In this document: positions 7,904 to 15,597 of the stretch, piece by piece | Position numbering within the stretch: the stretch's first letter is position 1 | Layout of the letters: every line of letters begins with the position of its first letter | Source: Rhodospirillaceae bacterium | Lineage (GTDB): Bacteria > Pseudomonadota > Alphaproteobacteria > Rhodospirillales > Rhodospirillaceae | Direction: 5' to 3' | Length of the DNA stretch: 19,221 nucleotides | Assembly (NCBI GenBank): GCA_016937315.1 | Contig: JAFGWD010000159.1 | Coordinates: forward strand, 1-19,221 | Position numbers and translations under genes: made by a program | The notes under the pieces: generated by a model | What the model saw: the letters and a program-made list of their open reading frames with translations, nothing else | Database searches by the model: none | What the model was told of the DNA's origin: nothing

Positions 7904-8848
7904 ATGAAACACACGTGTGTCGCCATCCTAGGAGGAAGTGGTCAGATCGGCAGAAGCCTCGCACATCACCTGCCTGCATCCTGGGACATCGTTCTGTTTA
8001 CCCGCGCACCGCAAGCTCTGTACCTGATGCCTCCACGTAGCAGTTTGAGCATCCTGCCCTACACCGCGTTTGCAAACGGCACCTTCGACGTCATTATCAA
8101 TGCTGCCGGTCCTGGTGATCCCACCACGCACCGTGTCCTCGGAAACCACCTGATCCGCACCATCGAAGCCTTCGACAACTTGGCGCTCGACTATCTCGAA
8201 AGCCACCCGGAAACCACCTATATCCACCTGTCCACTGGAGCTCTTTACGGACCAGAATACGCCAACCTTAGCGAAGTCGAGCCAATCTATGGCCTGCCAT
8301 TGTCTCAACTGGCCGACGTTTCGCCCTATCACGCGGCAAAACTGATAGCCGAAATCAAACACCGGTCCGCCGCCCACTTGCGGATCGCGGACTTGCGGAT
8401 TTTTGGGTATTTTTCACGCTACATTGACTTGAACAGTGGTTTTTTTCTGGCTCAAGTCGGTCGCGCCTTACGCGATGGACAGACCTTCATGACCCACGCC
8501 ACGGATTTCGTCCGCGACTGCATCGCGCCAGAGGATTTAAGCCGTCTGATTGTCGCCCTGGCCTCGACGAAAAACCCCAACGGTTGGTACGATGCCTACA
8601 GCGCCGCCCCCACGACAAAATTCGAGATTCTCTCCACGCTGGAAAAACTCCACGGCCTTTGTTGGCAAGTCACTGAGGGCACCCCCATGCCCTGCAACAA
8701 ACCGCTACGGATGGCTGCGACAACAGACCCCACACGCCCGTTCTCCGTCCCATCTCTCAGTACCCTTGACCTCATCGTCCGGGAAATGACCGTCCTTCTT
8801 CATGGTGACGGCCCCACGATGCTTCACGGAAGCGCCCCCTCCTCATGA
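7904..8848 (+). CDS. NAD-dependent epimerase/dehydratase (SDR)
   Basis: This 314-residue extended SDR has the dinucleotide motif ILGGSGQIG (residues 8-16), INAAGPGDP near residues 65-73 in the place of the usual NxAA strand, a Ser/Thr at HLSTGALYG (108-116), and the catalytic pair Y142xxxK146 in SPYHAAKLIAE. It resembles the RmlD/WcaG-like reductases and epimerases, with a divergent C-terminal half. It probably reduces or epimerises a carbonyl on a nucleotide-linked sugar or on the product of the neighbouring radical SAM and thiamine enzymes. AAGGA (7889-7893) precedes the ATG. It sits between the two radical SAM genes and overlaps the second by 4 bp, so the three look like one functional unit. 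The substrate is unknown. Confidence 0.8.
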   Translation: MKHTCVAILGGSGQIGRSLAHHLPASWDIVLFTRAPQALYLMPPRSSLSILPYTAFANGTFDVIINAAGPGDPTTHRVLGNHLIRTIEAFDNLALDYLESHPETTYIHLSTGALYGPEYANLSEVEPIYGLPLSQLADVSPYHAAKLIAEIKHRSAAHLRIADLRIFGYFSRYIDLNSGFFLAQVGRALRDGQTFMTHATDFVRDCIAPEDLSRLIVALASTKNPNGWYDAYSAAPTTKFEILSTLEKLHGLCWQVTEGTPMPCNKPLRMAATTDPTRPFSVPSLSTLDLIVREMTVLLHGDGPTMLHGSAPSS

Positions 8849-10686
8849 CCACATCCTCCGAACAGTCGCTCCACGCAAAGGCTTTCCTCAATCAATGCTT
8901 CCCAAAAGGACGCATTGATCGTGTGCTTCTGGTCAACCCACCCGATGGCACCGATGCTTTGTTTCGCCTACCGACGGCAAAACGCCGACGGTACCCCAAT
9001 TACCCACCCTATGGACTGGGCGTTCTTGCCCAGCATCTGCGTAAGATTGGCAAGGATGTCCATATCCTCAATCTTAATCACGAAATTTTGGCTGCGACCA
9101 ATGCCTTTACGGACGATGGGGTTTTCCCCTTCGACGCCATTTGGCAATGCGCTCTGGACGAAGCGATTGCCAGATTCACACCTGACCTGATTGGTGTGAC
9201 CTGCATGTTCACTATGACCCATACGTCCCTGAAAAAGGTCTGCGAACACGCAGCAACCTCCAACCTGCCCATTGCCATCGGCGGTGTCCACGTCACCAAT
9301 GATGCCGAGCGAATTCTCAATGATATTCCTTGCGTCCAATTTGCCTTCCTGCGGGAAAGCGATTTGGCCATCACCGCGTTTTGCCAAGCTATCGCAGACA
9401 AAAAATCGGTTAATGACCTGGGGCAAATCATTTTCAACACCCCCCAGTCACGCCTGCATTTTGACCAGGACATGCGGCCAAGCGCCGCCGAGATGGATGT
9501 CATTCCCAGCTTCGATTTGATGCACATGGAGGATTTAACGCGGCATGGCGTCATTGGCAATTTTCATGGTTTCAAATCTCCAGACACCCGTTTCGCCACG
9601 GTCCTATCCAATCGCGGCTGCCGAGGGTCCTGCACCTTTTGCAGCGTGCGGAATTTTAACGGTGCCACGGTTCGACAAAGATCCGTGCCTTCCGTCCTCG
9701 ACGAACTGGAAATTCTCGAACACGAATACGGTATCGGCCATTTCGTTTGGCTTGACGATGACCTGTTGAAAGATGAACGCCGCGCCTTTGATCTGTTCAA
9801 CGGCATGGCCAGTCGCAACCTGACCATGACTTGGGACGCCACCAACGGCGTGATCGCTGCTTCCTGCACAAAAGACATGGTCCAAGCCATGGCGGAAAGC
9901 GGCTGCATCGCGGTTTCCATCGGCATGGAAAGTGGGAACCCAGATATTCTGCGCCAAATTCGGAAACCCGGCACCGTACGAAACTTCCTTTCCGCAGCCG
10001 AAGCCTTCCGCGCCGCACCACAAATTCACGCCCGTGTTTTCCTGATGATCGGTTTTCCCGACGAAACCTTAAGCATGATTGGCGATACCATCTCCATCGC
10101 ACAGGACATCGATCTGGATTGGTGCGGCACCACGGTCCTGCAACCTTTGCCGAACACCCCGATCTATACGTCTATGGTGGAACAGGGACTCATCCCCGAC
10201 CTTGGCAGCACCGAGACTCGCTTCAACGCTGGGGGATATGGCAAACAAGACGAAATCGACCTTGGTCTGCGAGCCGCATCCCAAGACTTCGCCGAGGCCT
10301 TCGCCGCCATCCCACTTGATGCCGTCCCCACCCCCACACAGTTGAACGACATCTGGTTCTTCATGAACTACCACCTGAACTTCCACCGGCTGTTCAGCGA
10401 AGATCGCCCCATCAAACTACAGCAACAACTGTTGAACCTGACCGCCCTGTCAGACGTGATTTCCCCCGAACACTGTCTCGCTCTGTATTTCACCGGCGTC
10501 ATCCAACACCGACTATCCGGGCACATCGCACCGGACATCATCACCCGACTGCGGACACACTTAGCGCTATCGCCCTACTGGGCTGACCGCATGCAGGCCT
10601 TCGGCCTGACCATCGCCGATCTGGAAACCACCAATTTCCGAAACAAGCACATTCCGCGCCTGAAACCGGGGCAAATCCTGACCTAA
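8845..10686 (+). CDS. B12-binding-type radical SAM protein
   Basis: This 613-residue protein has the class B (cobalamin-dependent) radical SAM architecture: an N-terminal Rossmann-like B12-binding domain (about residues 24-190), then a radical SAM core. In the first domain, LLVNPPDG (28-35), YPPYGLGVLAQHLRKIGKDV (53-72) and PDLIGVTCMF (113-122) are the usual landmarks; the DxHxxG cobalamin motif is not seen, as in many members. The cluster motif is C259-RGS-C263-TF-C266. FVWLDDDLL, VSIGMESGN and MIGFPDET follow in the usual order. A C-terminal region of about 170 residues is not recognised. Such enzymes methylate unactivated carbons or phosphorus, or rearrange rings. It ends the first operon, 4 bp from the convergent glycosyltransferase. 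Substrate and activity are not known. Confidence 0.83.
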   Translation: MTTSSEQSLHAKAFLNQCFPKGRIDRVLLVNPPDGTDALFRLPTAKRRRYPNYPPYGLGVLAQHLRKIGKDVHILNLNHEILAATNAFTDDGVFPFDAIWQCALDEAIARFTPDLIGVTCMFTMTHTSLKKVCEHAATSNLPIAIGGVHVTNDAERILNDIPCVQFAFLRESDLAITAFCQAIADKKSVNDLGQIIFNTPQSRLHFDQDMRPSAAEMDVIPSFDLMHMEDLTRHGVIGNFHGFKSPDTRFATVLSNRGCRGSCTFCSVRNFNGATVRQRSVPSVLDELEILEHEYGIGHFVWLDDDLLKDERRAFDLFNGMASRNLTMTWDATNGVIAASCTKDMVQAMAESGCIAVSIGMESGNPDILRQIRKPGTVRNFLSAAEAFRAAPQIHARVFLMIGFPDETLSMIGDTISIAQDIDLDWCGTTVLQPLPNTPIYTSMVEQGLIPDLGSTETRFNAGGYGKQDEIDLGLRAASQDFAEAFAAIPLDAVPTPTQLNDIWFFMNYHLNFHRLFSEDRPIKLQQQLLNLTALSDVISPEHCLALYFTGVIQHRLSGHIAPDIITRLRTHLALSPYWADRMQAFGLTIADLETTNFRNKHIPRLKPGQILT

Positions 10687-10690
10687 GGCA

Positions 10691-11953
10691 TCAAGAGACC
10701 GATCCCGTCCGCCCCATCCGCAGGCCAGCCATGGCGCAGGACTGCATCCCTATTAGCCTCTCATTGAGCATATCAATAGCCTGAGCGACCTCACCACGTT
10801 TCTCCCCATCACCCAACACTGCACGCGCAAACTGCACTGCATCGCCAATATCCCGCAATCCAGCCAGGGCACCATCCACATCAATCAGAGTAATCTGACC
10901 CATACCATCGGTGCGCGGGCCAAAGGGTGGAGTTTCTTGTTGTGGTACACGCGGCGGAACGACATAGGTGTCTTTGGCTATCCCTTCCCGAGCGGCAAAG
11001 CTGTGCACCGAACGCACAAACGCATCATAGGGCACCGCTTCATCATTAACCGTGCTCAACATACGTTTGAAAAACGCCTGCTGATCAATTTGCAGAGTCG
11101 GATCGTTCGCGAAAAAACGGTCCCGCACCCGCTCCAAACAACTCAATTCTCCGGTAAATGGGGACGGATAGCAGTCCGTCCCAGAAATGGACAGCGTCGA
11201 CAACGGTAATTTCGCTTCGCCACACAAGACATGAAGTCGCCGCAGAGTATCTTCGGCTGACCCTTGAGACCCACCATGGCTGCCAAGCGCCCACCCCACC
11301 ATCGACAACCCACTGAGCGACCGAACCACCTTGGTCCCCGCCAACGAGGTCATCAACATCGCAAAGAAATCCGGCAAGAAGTCGTCAAAAAACACCCCGC
11401 CCGTCATCTCGCGCACCCGGTCGATCACTGACCGTCCCACCATGCCGTGATAAATTGAGGGAAGCTGCCAGATCGAGGCCTCCAAACGCAGGTATTTACG
11501 CAGCAGAGTGAGACAATTTACCTCTGTCAGGCCGGTGCACATGTTAAGTGTCAGACGATCGCGTTTTTCATCGGAAGCATGATTGGGCCAACCATAAGAG
11601 CTGGAATTCCAAGACAACAGTTCGGTGCCAGTCTGATCAATGATCCGCGACGCTGTTCGCAGTGCATCAGGCATCACCGCATCATCGTCACCGATAAACA
11701 TCACATAGTCGCCAGAGGCATGCGACAGCGCCTCCTCCCAATTTTCATGCATGCTCAGCTTATGCTCAGTACGCATGATCTTGAGCCGAGGGTCTGTGAT
11801 ATGAGCCAACGCTTCCTGCGCCGGAATGTCACTGGCATTGTCTTGCACCACAACTTCGAAATCATCAAAGCTCTGGTCCAGCGCCGTTGGCACCGCAACC
11901 TGCAGATACTGGGGGCGAGATCGGGTGGGAATGACGATGGAAAAACGTGGCAT
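10691..11953 (-). CDS. Glycosyltransferase family 2 protein
   Basis: This 420-residue protein has an N-terminal GT-A domain (about residues 1-250), starting FSIVIPTRSRPQYLQVAV (4-21), with VVQDNASD (35-42) and the metal-binding aspartates in FIGDDDAVMPD (86-96). It would transfer a sugar from a nucleotide donor to a lipid-linked acceptor or growing chain at the cytoplasmic face of the inner membrane. No membrane segment is evident. The C-terminal 150 residues are not recognised and contain a Pro-rich linker (VPPRVPQQETPPFGP). It is the only glycosyltransferase in the window. It reads against both flanking operons and lies 68 bp downstream of gmhA on the same strand, so the two are probably co-transcribed. 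AGAGG lies 10 bases before the ATG. Donor and linkage cannot be deduced. Confidence 0.83.
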   Translation of the reverse strand: MPRFSIVIPTRSRPQYLQVAVPTALDQSFDDFEVVVQDNASDIPAQEALAHITDPRLKIMRTEHKLSMHENWEEALSHASGDYVMFIGDDDAVMPDALRTASRIIDQTGTELLSWNSSSYGWPNHASDEKRDRLTLNMCTGLTEVNCLTLLRKYLRLEASIWQLPSIYHGMVGRSVIDRVREMTGGVFFDDFLPDFFAMLMTSLAGTKVVRSLSGLSMVGWALGSHGGSQGSAEDTLRRLHVLCGEAKLPLSTLSISGTDCYPSPFTGELSCLERVRDRFFANDPTLQIDQQAFFKRMLSTVNDEAVPYDAFVRSVHSFAAREGIAKDTYVVPPRVPQQETPPFGPRTDGMGQITLIDVDGALAGLRDIGDAVQFARAVLGDGEKRGEVAQAIDMLNERLIGMQSCAMAGLRMGRTGSVS

Positions 11954-12021
11954 ATAGGAACAACCTCTGAATACATAGAATGATGCTTCAACCGCGAGAA
12001 AAGGCGGCCAGCAAAAGGGGG

Positions 12022-12642
12022 CTAAAACCTTGTAGGTGCAATCTTCTCAACGGGCATATGACACTGACGCATGTACTGCATCATTGCATGCATCAAACTT
12101 TGGTGCACATCTTCAACAATTCCATAATTGTCGGCATCAACATGCACATTGACATCCGCCATACGCGCCGTCCGCCCACCATCAAACCCGGTCAAAGCCA
12201 CTGACGACACAGCATGGTCCCGCGCCCAAGCCACCGCCCGCACAATATTTTCAGAATCTCCGGACGAACTGATGGTCAGCAGCACATCCCCTGGACGAGC
12301 AAAAATGTGAAGCTGTGCAACGAAGACATCAGCATAGGAAGTATCATTGGCCACAGCGGTAAGTCTTTCCACCGCATTCGATAAGCTGTACACGCGGGGA
12401 TGCAATCCTGTATCCCGCGTCAAACCATGGGAAAAGTCACAAATCGCGTGGTTGGCAATGGCCGCTGAGCCACCATTGCCACAAACATAAACCACATGGT
12501 CCGCCTCAATGGCGGGAGAGAAAACAGCCAGAGCCTCTTCCAACGCATCACGCCGGACCGATGCCATGGCACGCGCCAAACGTTCAGCGTAAGCATCGAA
12601 ATAGAGCCCCATACTATCGAAACAAAATTCGGGAAAAGTCAT
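12022..12642 (-). CDS. gmhA: GmhA-like sedoheptulose 7-phosphate isomerase (SIS domain)
   Basis: This 206-residue single SIS-domain protein should convert sedoheptulose 7-phosphate to D-glycero-D-manno-heptose 7-phosphate, the first committed step for every heptose in the cluster. Motifs are VCGNGGSAAIANH (53-65), ANDTSY (98-103), the phosphate-binding TISSSGDSENI (123-133) and the C-terminal EDVHQSLMH (178-186) with the likely catalytic His181. Asp69 stands where E. coli GmhA has a catalytic Glu; I do not know whether this matters. I chose the ATG at 12642 because it gives the normal family length. The frame extends to an ATG at 12711, but those 23 codons include rare ATA and AGA and are preceded by no ribosome site. 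It is the only isomerase seen for two downstream kinase/nucleotidyltransferase sets. Confidence 0.85.
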   Translation of the reverse strand: MTFPEFCFDSMGLYFDAYAERLARAMASVRRDALEEALAVFSPAIEADHVVYVCGNGGSAAIANHAICDFSHGLTRDTGLHPRVYSLSNAVERLTAVANDTSYADVFVAQLHIFARPGDVLLTISSSGDSENIVRAVAWARDHAVSSVALTGFDGGRTARMADVNVHVDADNYGIVEDVHQSLMHAMMQYMRQCHMPVEKIAPTRF

Positions 12643-12828
12643 CTCGTGTGGTTTCTCCACTCTCGTCCGGCCTATTTCAAGGCCAGAAACGGCGATATCC
12701 ACCGCCCCCATGCAAACAGCACGAGATTCTTCGTGCCACTACCGATCACCTTGATGGTTCAAGGCAATAATGGTATCTGGTACAGTATCAAGGCATGATT
12801 GGGTTGTGTGCAATGGAGAATCGCCTCA
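12643..12828. promoter_or_regulatory. Divergent intergenic region between gmhA and the second heptose operon
   Basis: This 186-bp stretch is the only place in the window where two genes diverge, so it should hold promoters for the minus-strand gmhA-glycosyltransferase pair and for the plus-strand operon at 12829. It is more A+T-rich than its surroundings. I see weak candidates only, for example TTGATG (12751-12756) and TATCTG (12774-12779) 17 bases apart on the plus strand. It contains a 6-bp inverted repeat and three copies of a TCAAGGC element, listed separately. The transcription start points are inferred from gene layout. Confidence 0.5.
12749..12764. promoter_or_regulatory. Candidate operator: inverted repeat CCTTGA-N4-TCAAGG
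   Basis: CCTTGA (12749-12754) and TCAAGG (12759-12764) are perfect inverted arms with the spacer TGGT. It lies mid-way in the divergent region, about 65 bp before the plus-strand start. Its right arm is part of a TTCAAGGC box, with similar boxes at 12676-12683 and 12787-12794. A regulator-binding site is possible, but six-base arms also occur by chance. Confidence 0.3.
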
Positions 12829-14100
12829 ATGCCCCGCCAAAATTCAACAGCGCCTGGGGCGGCGACTTCCCTCCCTTCTTTTGAACCCAAAACCGAGGCT
12901 GCCCCACCGCGTCAGGCGGTGATTTTGGCCGGAGGGCGGGGCACGCGGCTGGCCCCTCTGACCGACACGCTTCCCAAACCGATGATCGCGTTCCACGGAC
13001 GCCCGTTCCTTGAATACCTTGTGGTCATGTTGCGCGATCAGGGAATCGAGCGCATCGTCATGCTGCTGGGTTATTTGCCTCAGACGATCATGGCGCATTT
13101 CGGCGATGGATCACGATTTGGGCTCCGCATTGACTATTCAGTCACGCCAGTCGATGACGACACCGGACGGCGCATCAAGCAGGCACAGCATCTTCTCGAC
13201 CCGGAATTTCTGCTGCTGTATTGCGACAATTACTGGCCGCTCCGCCTGGAAGCCCAATGGCAGCATTGGCGTGCGGCAGGAACGGCGGCACAAGTCACCG
13301 TCTATGATAACACCGACAGCCACACCCGAGACAATCTGCGGGTGGAAAACAGCCTCGTCACAGTCTACGACAAAACCCGCACCGCCGATGCTTTACAAGG
13401 CGTCGACATCGGATTTTTGTTACTTCGGCGCGACGTTATCGATCTCATCCCCGATGGCAATGTCTCTTTCGAAGCCTCCCTCTACCCCCTTCTTGTCGCG
13501 CAACGCCAGCTATCCGCCTTCGTCTCCGGCCATCGCTATTACAGCGTCGGCAGCATTGCCCGCCTGCCAGACACCGAACGCATGCTGACCCGCCAGCCCG
13601 CCGTCATCTTGGATCGCGACGGGGTTCTGAACGTCAAAATGCCCCGTGCGAAATACGTACGCTCCTGGGACGACTGGGTTTGGATAGATGGCGCACGAGA
13701 GGCCGTGGCACAATTCACCGCTGCCGGATATCGCATCATTATCGTCACCAATCAGGCTGGCGTGGCTCGTGGCGCAATGACTGAAACCGATCTGGCCGAG
13801 ATTCACCGCCACATGACGGCAGACATCGTCGCCGCAGGGGGCAGAATTGATGCTGTTTATCATTGTCCCCACGGATGGGATGAAAACTGTACATGCCGCA
13901 AACCCAAACCCGGCATGCTGTTTCAGGCACAACGGGATTTCGATTTAGACTTAAGCCGCGTATATTTCATTGGCGACGATGAACGCGACGAACAGGCGGC
14001 AAACGCAGCAGGGTGTCGTTTTGTCATGCTGACAGCAACACGCACACTCCCTGAGGCTTCCCAGATGATCCTAACCGAGCAGGCTTTCCAGAATGGCTGA
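12829..14100 (+). CDS. Bifunctional HddC-like nucleotidyltransferase / GmhB-like HAD phosphatase
   Basis: This 423-residue fusion has two domains. Residues 29-250 are a sugar-phosphate nucleotidyltransferase with LAGGRGTRLAPL (33-44), LPKPM (48-52) and the metal-binding YCDNYW (131-136). Residues 258-423 are an HAD-IIIA phosphatase like GmhB, with ILDRDGVLN (260-268, Asp262 and Asp264), TNQ (307-309), a zinc loop CPH...C.C.RKPKP (Cys346, His348, Cys354, Cys356) and IGDDERD (381-387). It would remove the C7 phosphate of heptose 1,7-bisphosphate and then attach the nucleotide to heptose 1-phosphate, two consecutive steps in one chain. The ATG at 12829 follows GGAG (12815-12818); a TTG at 12799 in frame is the alternative. 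It opens the second operon and overlaps the next gene by 8 bp. The nucleotide, probably GTP, is inferred from the pathway. Confidence 0.87.
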   Translation: MPRQNSTAPGAATSLPSFEPKTEAAPPRQAVILAGGRGTRLAPLTDTLPKPMIAFHGRPFLEYLVVMLRDQGIERIVMLLGYLPQTIMAHFGDGSRFGLRIDYSVTPVDDDTGRRIKQAQHLLDPEFLLLYCDNYWPLRLEAQWQHWRAAGTAAQVTVYDNTDSHTRDNLRVENSLVTVYDKTRTADALQGVDIGFLLLRRDVIDLIPDGNVSFEASLYPLLVAQRQLSAFVSGHRYYSVGSIARLPDTERMLTRQPAVILDRDGVLNVKMPRAKYVRSWDDWVWIDGAREAVAQFTAAGYRIIIVTNQAGVARGAMTETDLAEIHRHMTADIVAAGGRIDAVYHCPHGWDENCTCRKPKPGMLFQAQRDFDLDLSRVYFIGDDERDEQAANAAGCRFVMLTATRTLPEASQMILTEQAFQNG

Positions 14101-15088
14101 ACGCATCCTTATCACCGGAATCACCGGCTTTGTCGGTTCCCATCTTGCCGATTATGTCCTGTCCCTCGGCCCCAAATTCCAGGTTTTTGGCACCAAGCGT
14201 TGGCATCTGTCTCGAATGGCTAACATCCGCCATATTGCCGACCGCATCACGCTGGTCGATTGTGATCTGACCGATGCGGTTTCCGTACGCAACCTGATCG
14301 AAACCGTAAAACCCGACAGAATCTTCCACTGCGCTGCAGAAAGTTTTGTCAGCCCTTCATGGAAAAATCCTCACCGTTATATGGCGGTCAACTACAACGG
14401 CACAGTCAATCTGTTGGATGCGCTGTATGCCCAAGGCCTGACCGACGTCCCGTTTCATATTCCCGGTTCCGGCGAAGAATATGGCGATGTCCCGGCCGCG
14501 GATCTGCCAATCACCCCAGCGACCGTGCTGCGTCCTGTGAACCCCTACGCCGTCACCAAGATCGCTCAAGACCTCATCGGCCTTGTCTATCATCAGTCCT
14601 ACGGTTTGCATGTCATCCGTACCCGCGCCTTCAACCACGAAGGCCCGCGCCGCGAAAAGGTCTTTGGCATTCCATGGTACGCGTATCAAATCGCCCGCAT
14701 TGAAGCGGGAGAATCCGAACCCCTGATGAAAGTTGGACACATCGAGGACCGGCGCAATTTCACCCACGTACACGACATCGTGAAGGCCTATTGGCTCGCA
14801 ACGGAGCACTGCAAGCCGGGCGAACTGTACTTGGTCGGGTCCGAAGACGAAGCCAGCATCCACACCTTCCGCGATGCGTTGGAGATGCTGATCGAGATGT
14901 CCCCGCGTAAGGGAATCCGCTATGAGATCGACCCTCAATACGTCCGCCCGACCCAGGTTCCACGCCTGATCGCCGACACCCGAGCCTTCCGCAAAGCCAC
15001 GGGTTGGGAACCAGAGCTGTCCTTCCAGAACATTCTGACCGATACACTGGAGTACTGGCGTGCCCGCGTCCACGCCGGTACGGCTTGA
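14093..15088 (+). CDS. GDP-mannose/GDP-heptose 4,6-dehydratase-like SDR
   Basis: This 331-residue extended SDR of the GDP-mannose 4,6-dehydratase family carries TGITGFVGSH (8-17), GSGEEYG (125-131, Ser126 with Glu128/Glu129), NPYAVTK (150-156, Tyr152 and Lys156) and RAFNHEGPRR (178-187), the family's nucleotide-sugar loop. It would oxidise C4, eliminate water across C5-C6 and give a 4-keto-6-deoxy sugar. Because it sits between a heptose nucleotidyltransferase and a heptose kinase, GDP-D-glycero-D-manno-heptose is a likelier substrate than GDP-mannose, as for DmhA of the 6-deoxy-heptose pathways. The start overlaps the previous stop in the octamer ATGGCTGA. Its C-terminus resembles the fragment at 1-107. 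Substrate choice is inference; the dehydratase class is well supported. Confidence 0.87.
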   Translation: MAERILITGITGFVGSHLADYVLSLGPKFQVFGTKRWHLSRMANIRHIADRITLVDCDLTDAVSVRNLIETVKPDRIFHCAAESFVSPSWKNPHRYMAVNYNGTVNLLDALYAQGLTDVPFHIPGSGEEYGDVPAADLPITPATVLRPVNPYAVTKIAQDLIGLVYHQSYGLHVIRTRAFNHEGPRREKVFGIPWYAYQIARIEAGESEPLMKVGHIEDRRNFTHVHDIVKAYWLATEHCKPGELYLVGSEDEASIHTFRDALEMLIEMSPRKGIRYEIDPQYVRPTQVPRLIADTRAFRKATGWEPELSFQNILTDTLEYWRARVHAGTA

Positions 15089-15108
15089 TCAATACGTAGA
15101 GGAACGAC

Positions 15109-15597
15109 ATGACCGAGAGCATTCAGATCGACGGCATCAAGGGTAAATGGATCGACGGCGTGAAGATCGTGCGTAAGCGCAAGATCGTTGATGAACGCGG
15201 CATGATCATGCACATGATGAAAACGAGCGACGACGAATTCCAGCACTTCGGAGAAATTTATTTCTCCTGCGGCCAACCCGGTGTGGTCAAGGCCTGGCAT
15301 ATCCACAAAGAAATGACCCTCAACAACTGCTGCATCGTCGGCATGATAAAGCTGGTTTTGTTTGATGGGCGGGACGGTTCACCAACCCGGGGCAACCTCA
15401 TGGAGTGCTTCATCGGCGAGGACAATTATTGCTTGGTGCAAATCCCCTCGGGCATCACCAATGGCTATAAGGCCTTCGGTTCAAAAATGGCGATCTTGGC
15501 CAACTGCGCGACGCTCCCTCACGATCCATCTGAACTGATCTACATTGATCCATTCAACAACGACATCCCTTATGACTGGGCGGTAAAACATGGCTGA
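15109..15597 (+). CDS. RmlC-like cupin, sugar-nucleotide epimerase family
   Basis: This 162-residue small cupin is related to dTDP-4-dehydrorhamnose 3,5-epimerase. Landmarks are ERGMIMHMM (29-37), FGEIYFSCGQPGVVKAWHIHKEMT (47-70, where His64 matches the RGLH catalytic position), IKLVLFDGRDGSPT (80-93) and IPSGITNGYKAFG (112-124). The usual GxxHGF histidine is replaced by asparagine in ITNGY. It most likely epimerises or isomerises a 4-keto nucleotide sugar made by the dehydratase just upstream, with which it shares an operon (20-bp gap). AGAGGA (15098-15103) lies 5 bases before the ATG. It differs clearly from the RmlC-like protein at 4498, which is longer and has lost the histidine. The reaction, 3- and/or 5-epimerisation or ketoisomerisation, cannot be fixed by reading. 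Confidence 0.78.
   Translation: MTESIQIDGIKGKWIDGVKIVRKRKIVDERGMIMHMMKTSDDEFQHFGEIYFSCGQPGVVKAWHIHKEMTLNNCCIVGMIKLVLFDGRDGSPTRGNLMECFIGEDNYCLVQIPSGITNGYKAFGSKMAILANCATLPHDPSELIYIDPFNNDIPYDWAVKHG

Noticed and set aside
8845..10686. Assignment of the large radical SAM protein to a specific enzyme such as a hopanoid or phosphonate methylase.
   Set aside because: Only the general B12-binding and radical SAM layout can be read; no residue pattern ties it to a named enzyme.
12643..12711. Longer GmhA start at 12711.
   Set aside because: It adds 23 residues absent from the usual family length, uses rare codons and has no ribosome site; it is kept as an alternative only.
14357..15073. A 238-codon antisense frame opposite the 4,6-dehydratase-like gene.
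   Set aside because: The dehydratase motifs, including SGEEYG and YxxxK, lie on the plus strand; the antisense product looks like no protein family.
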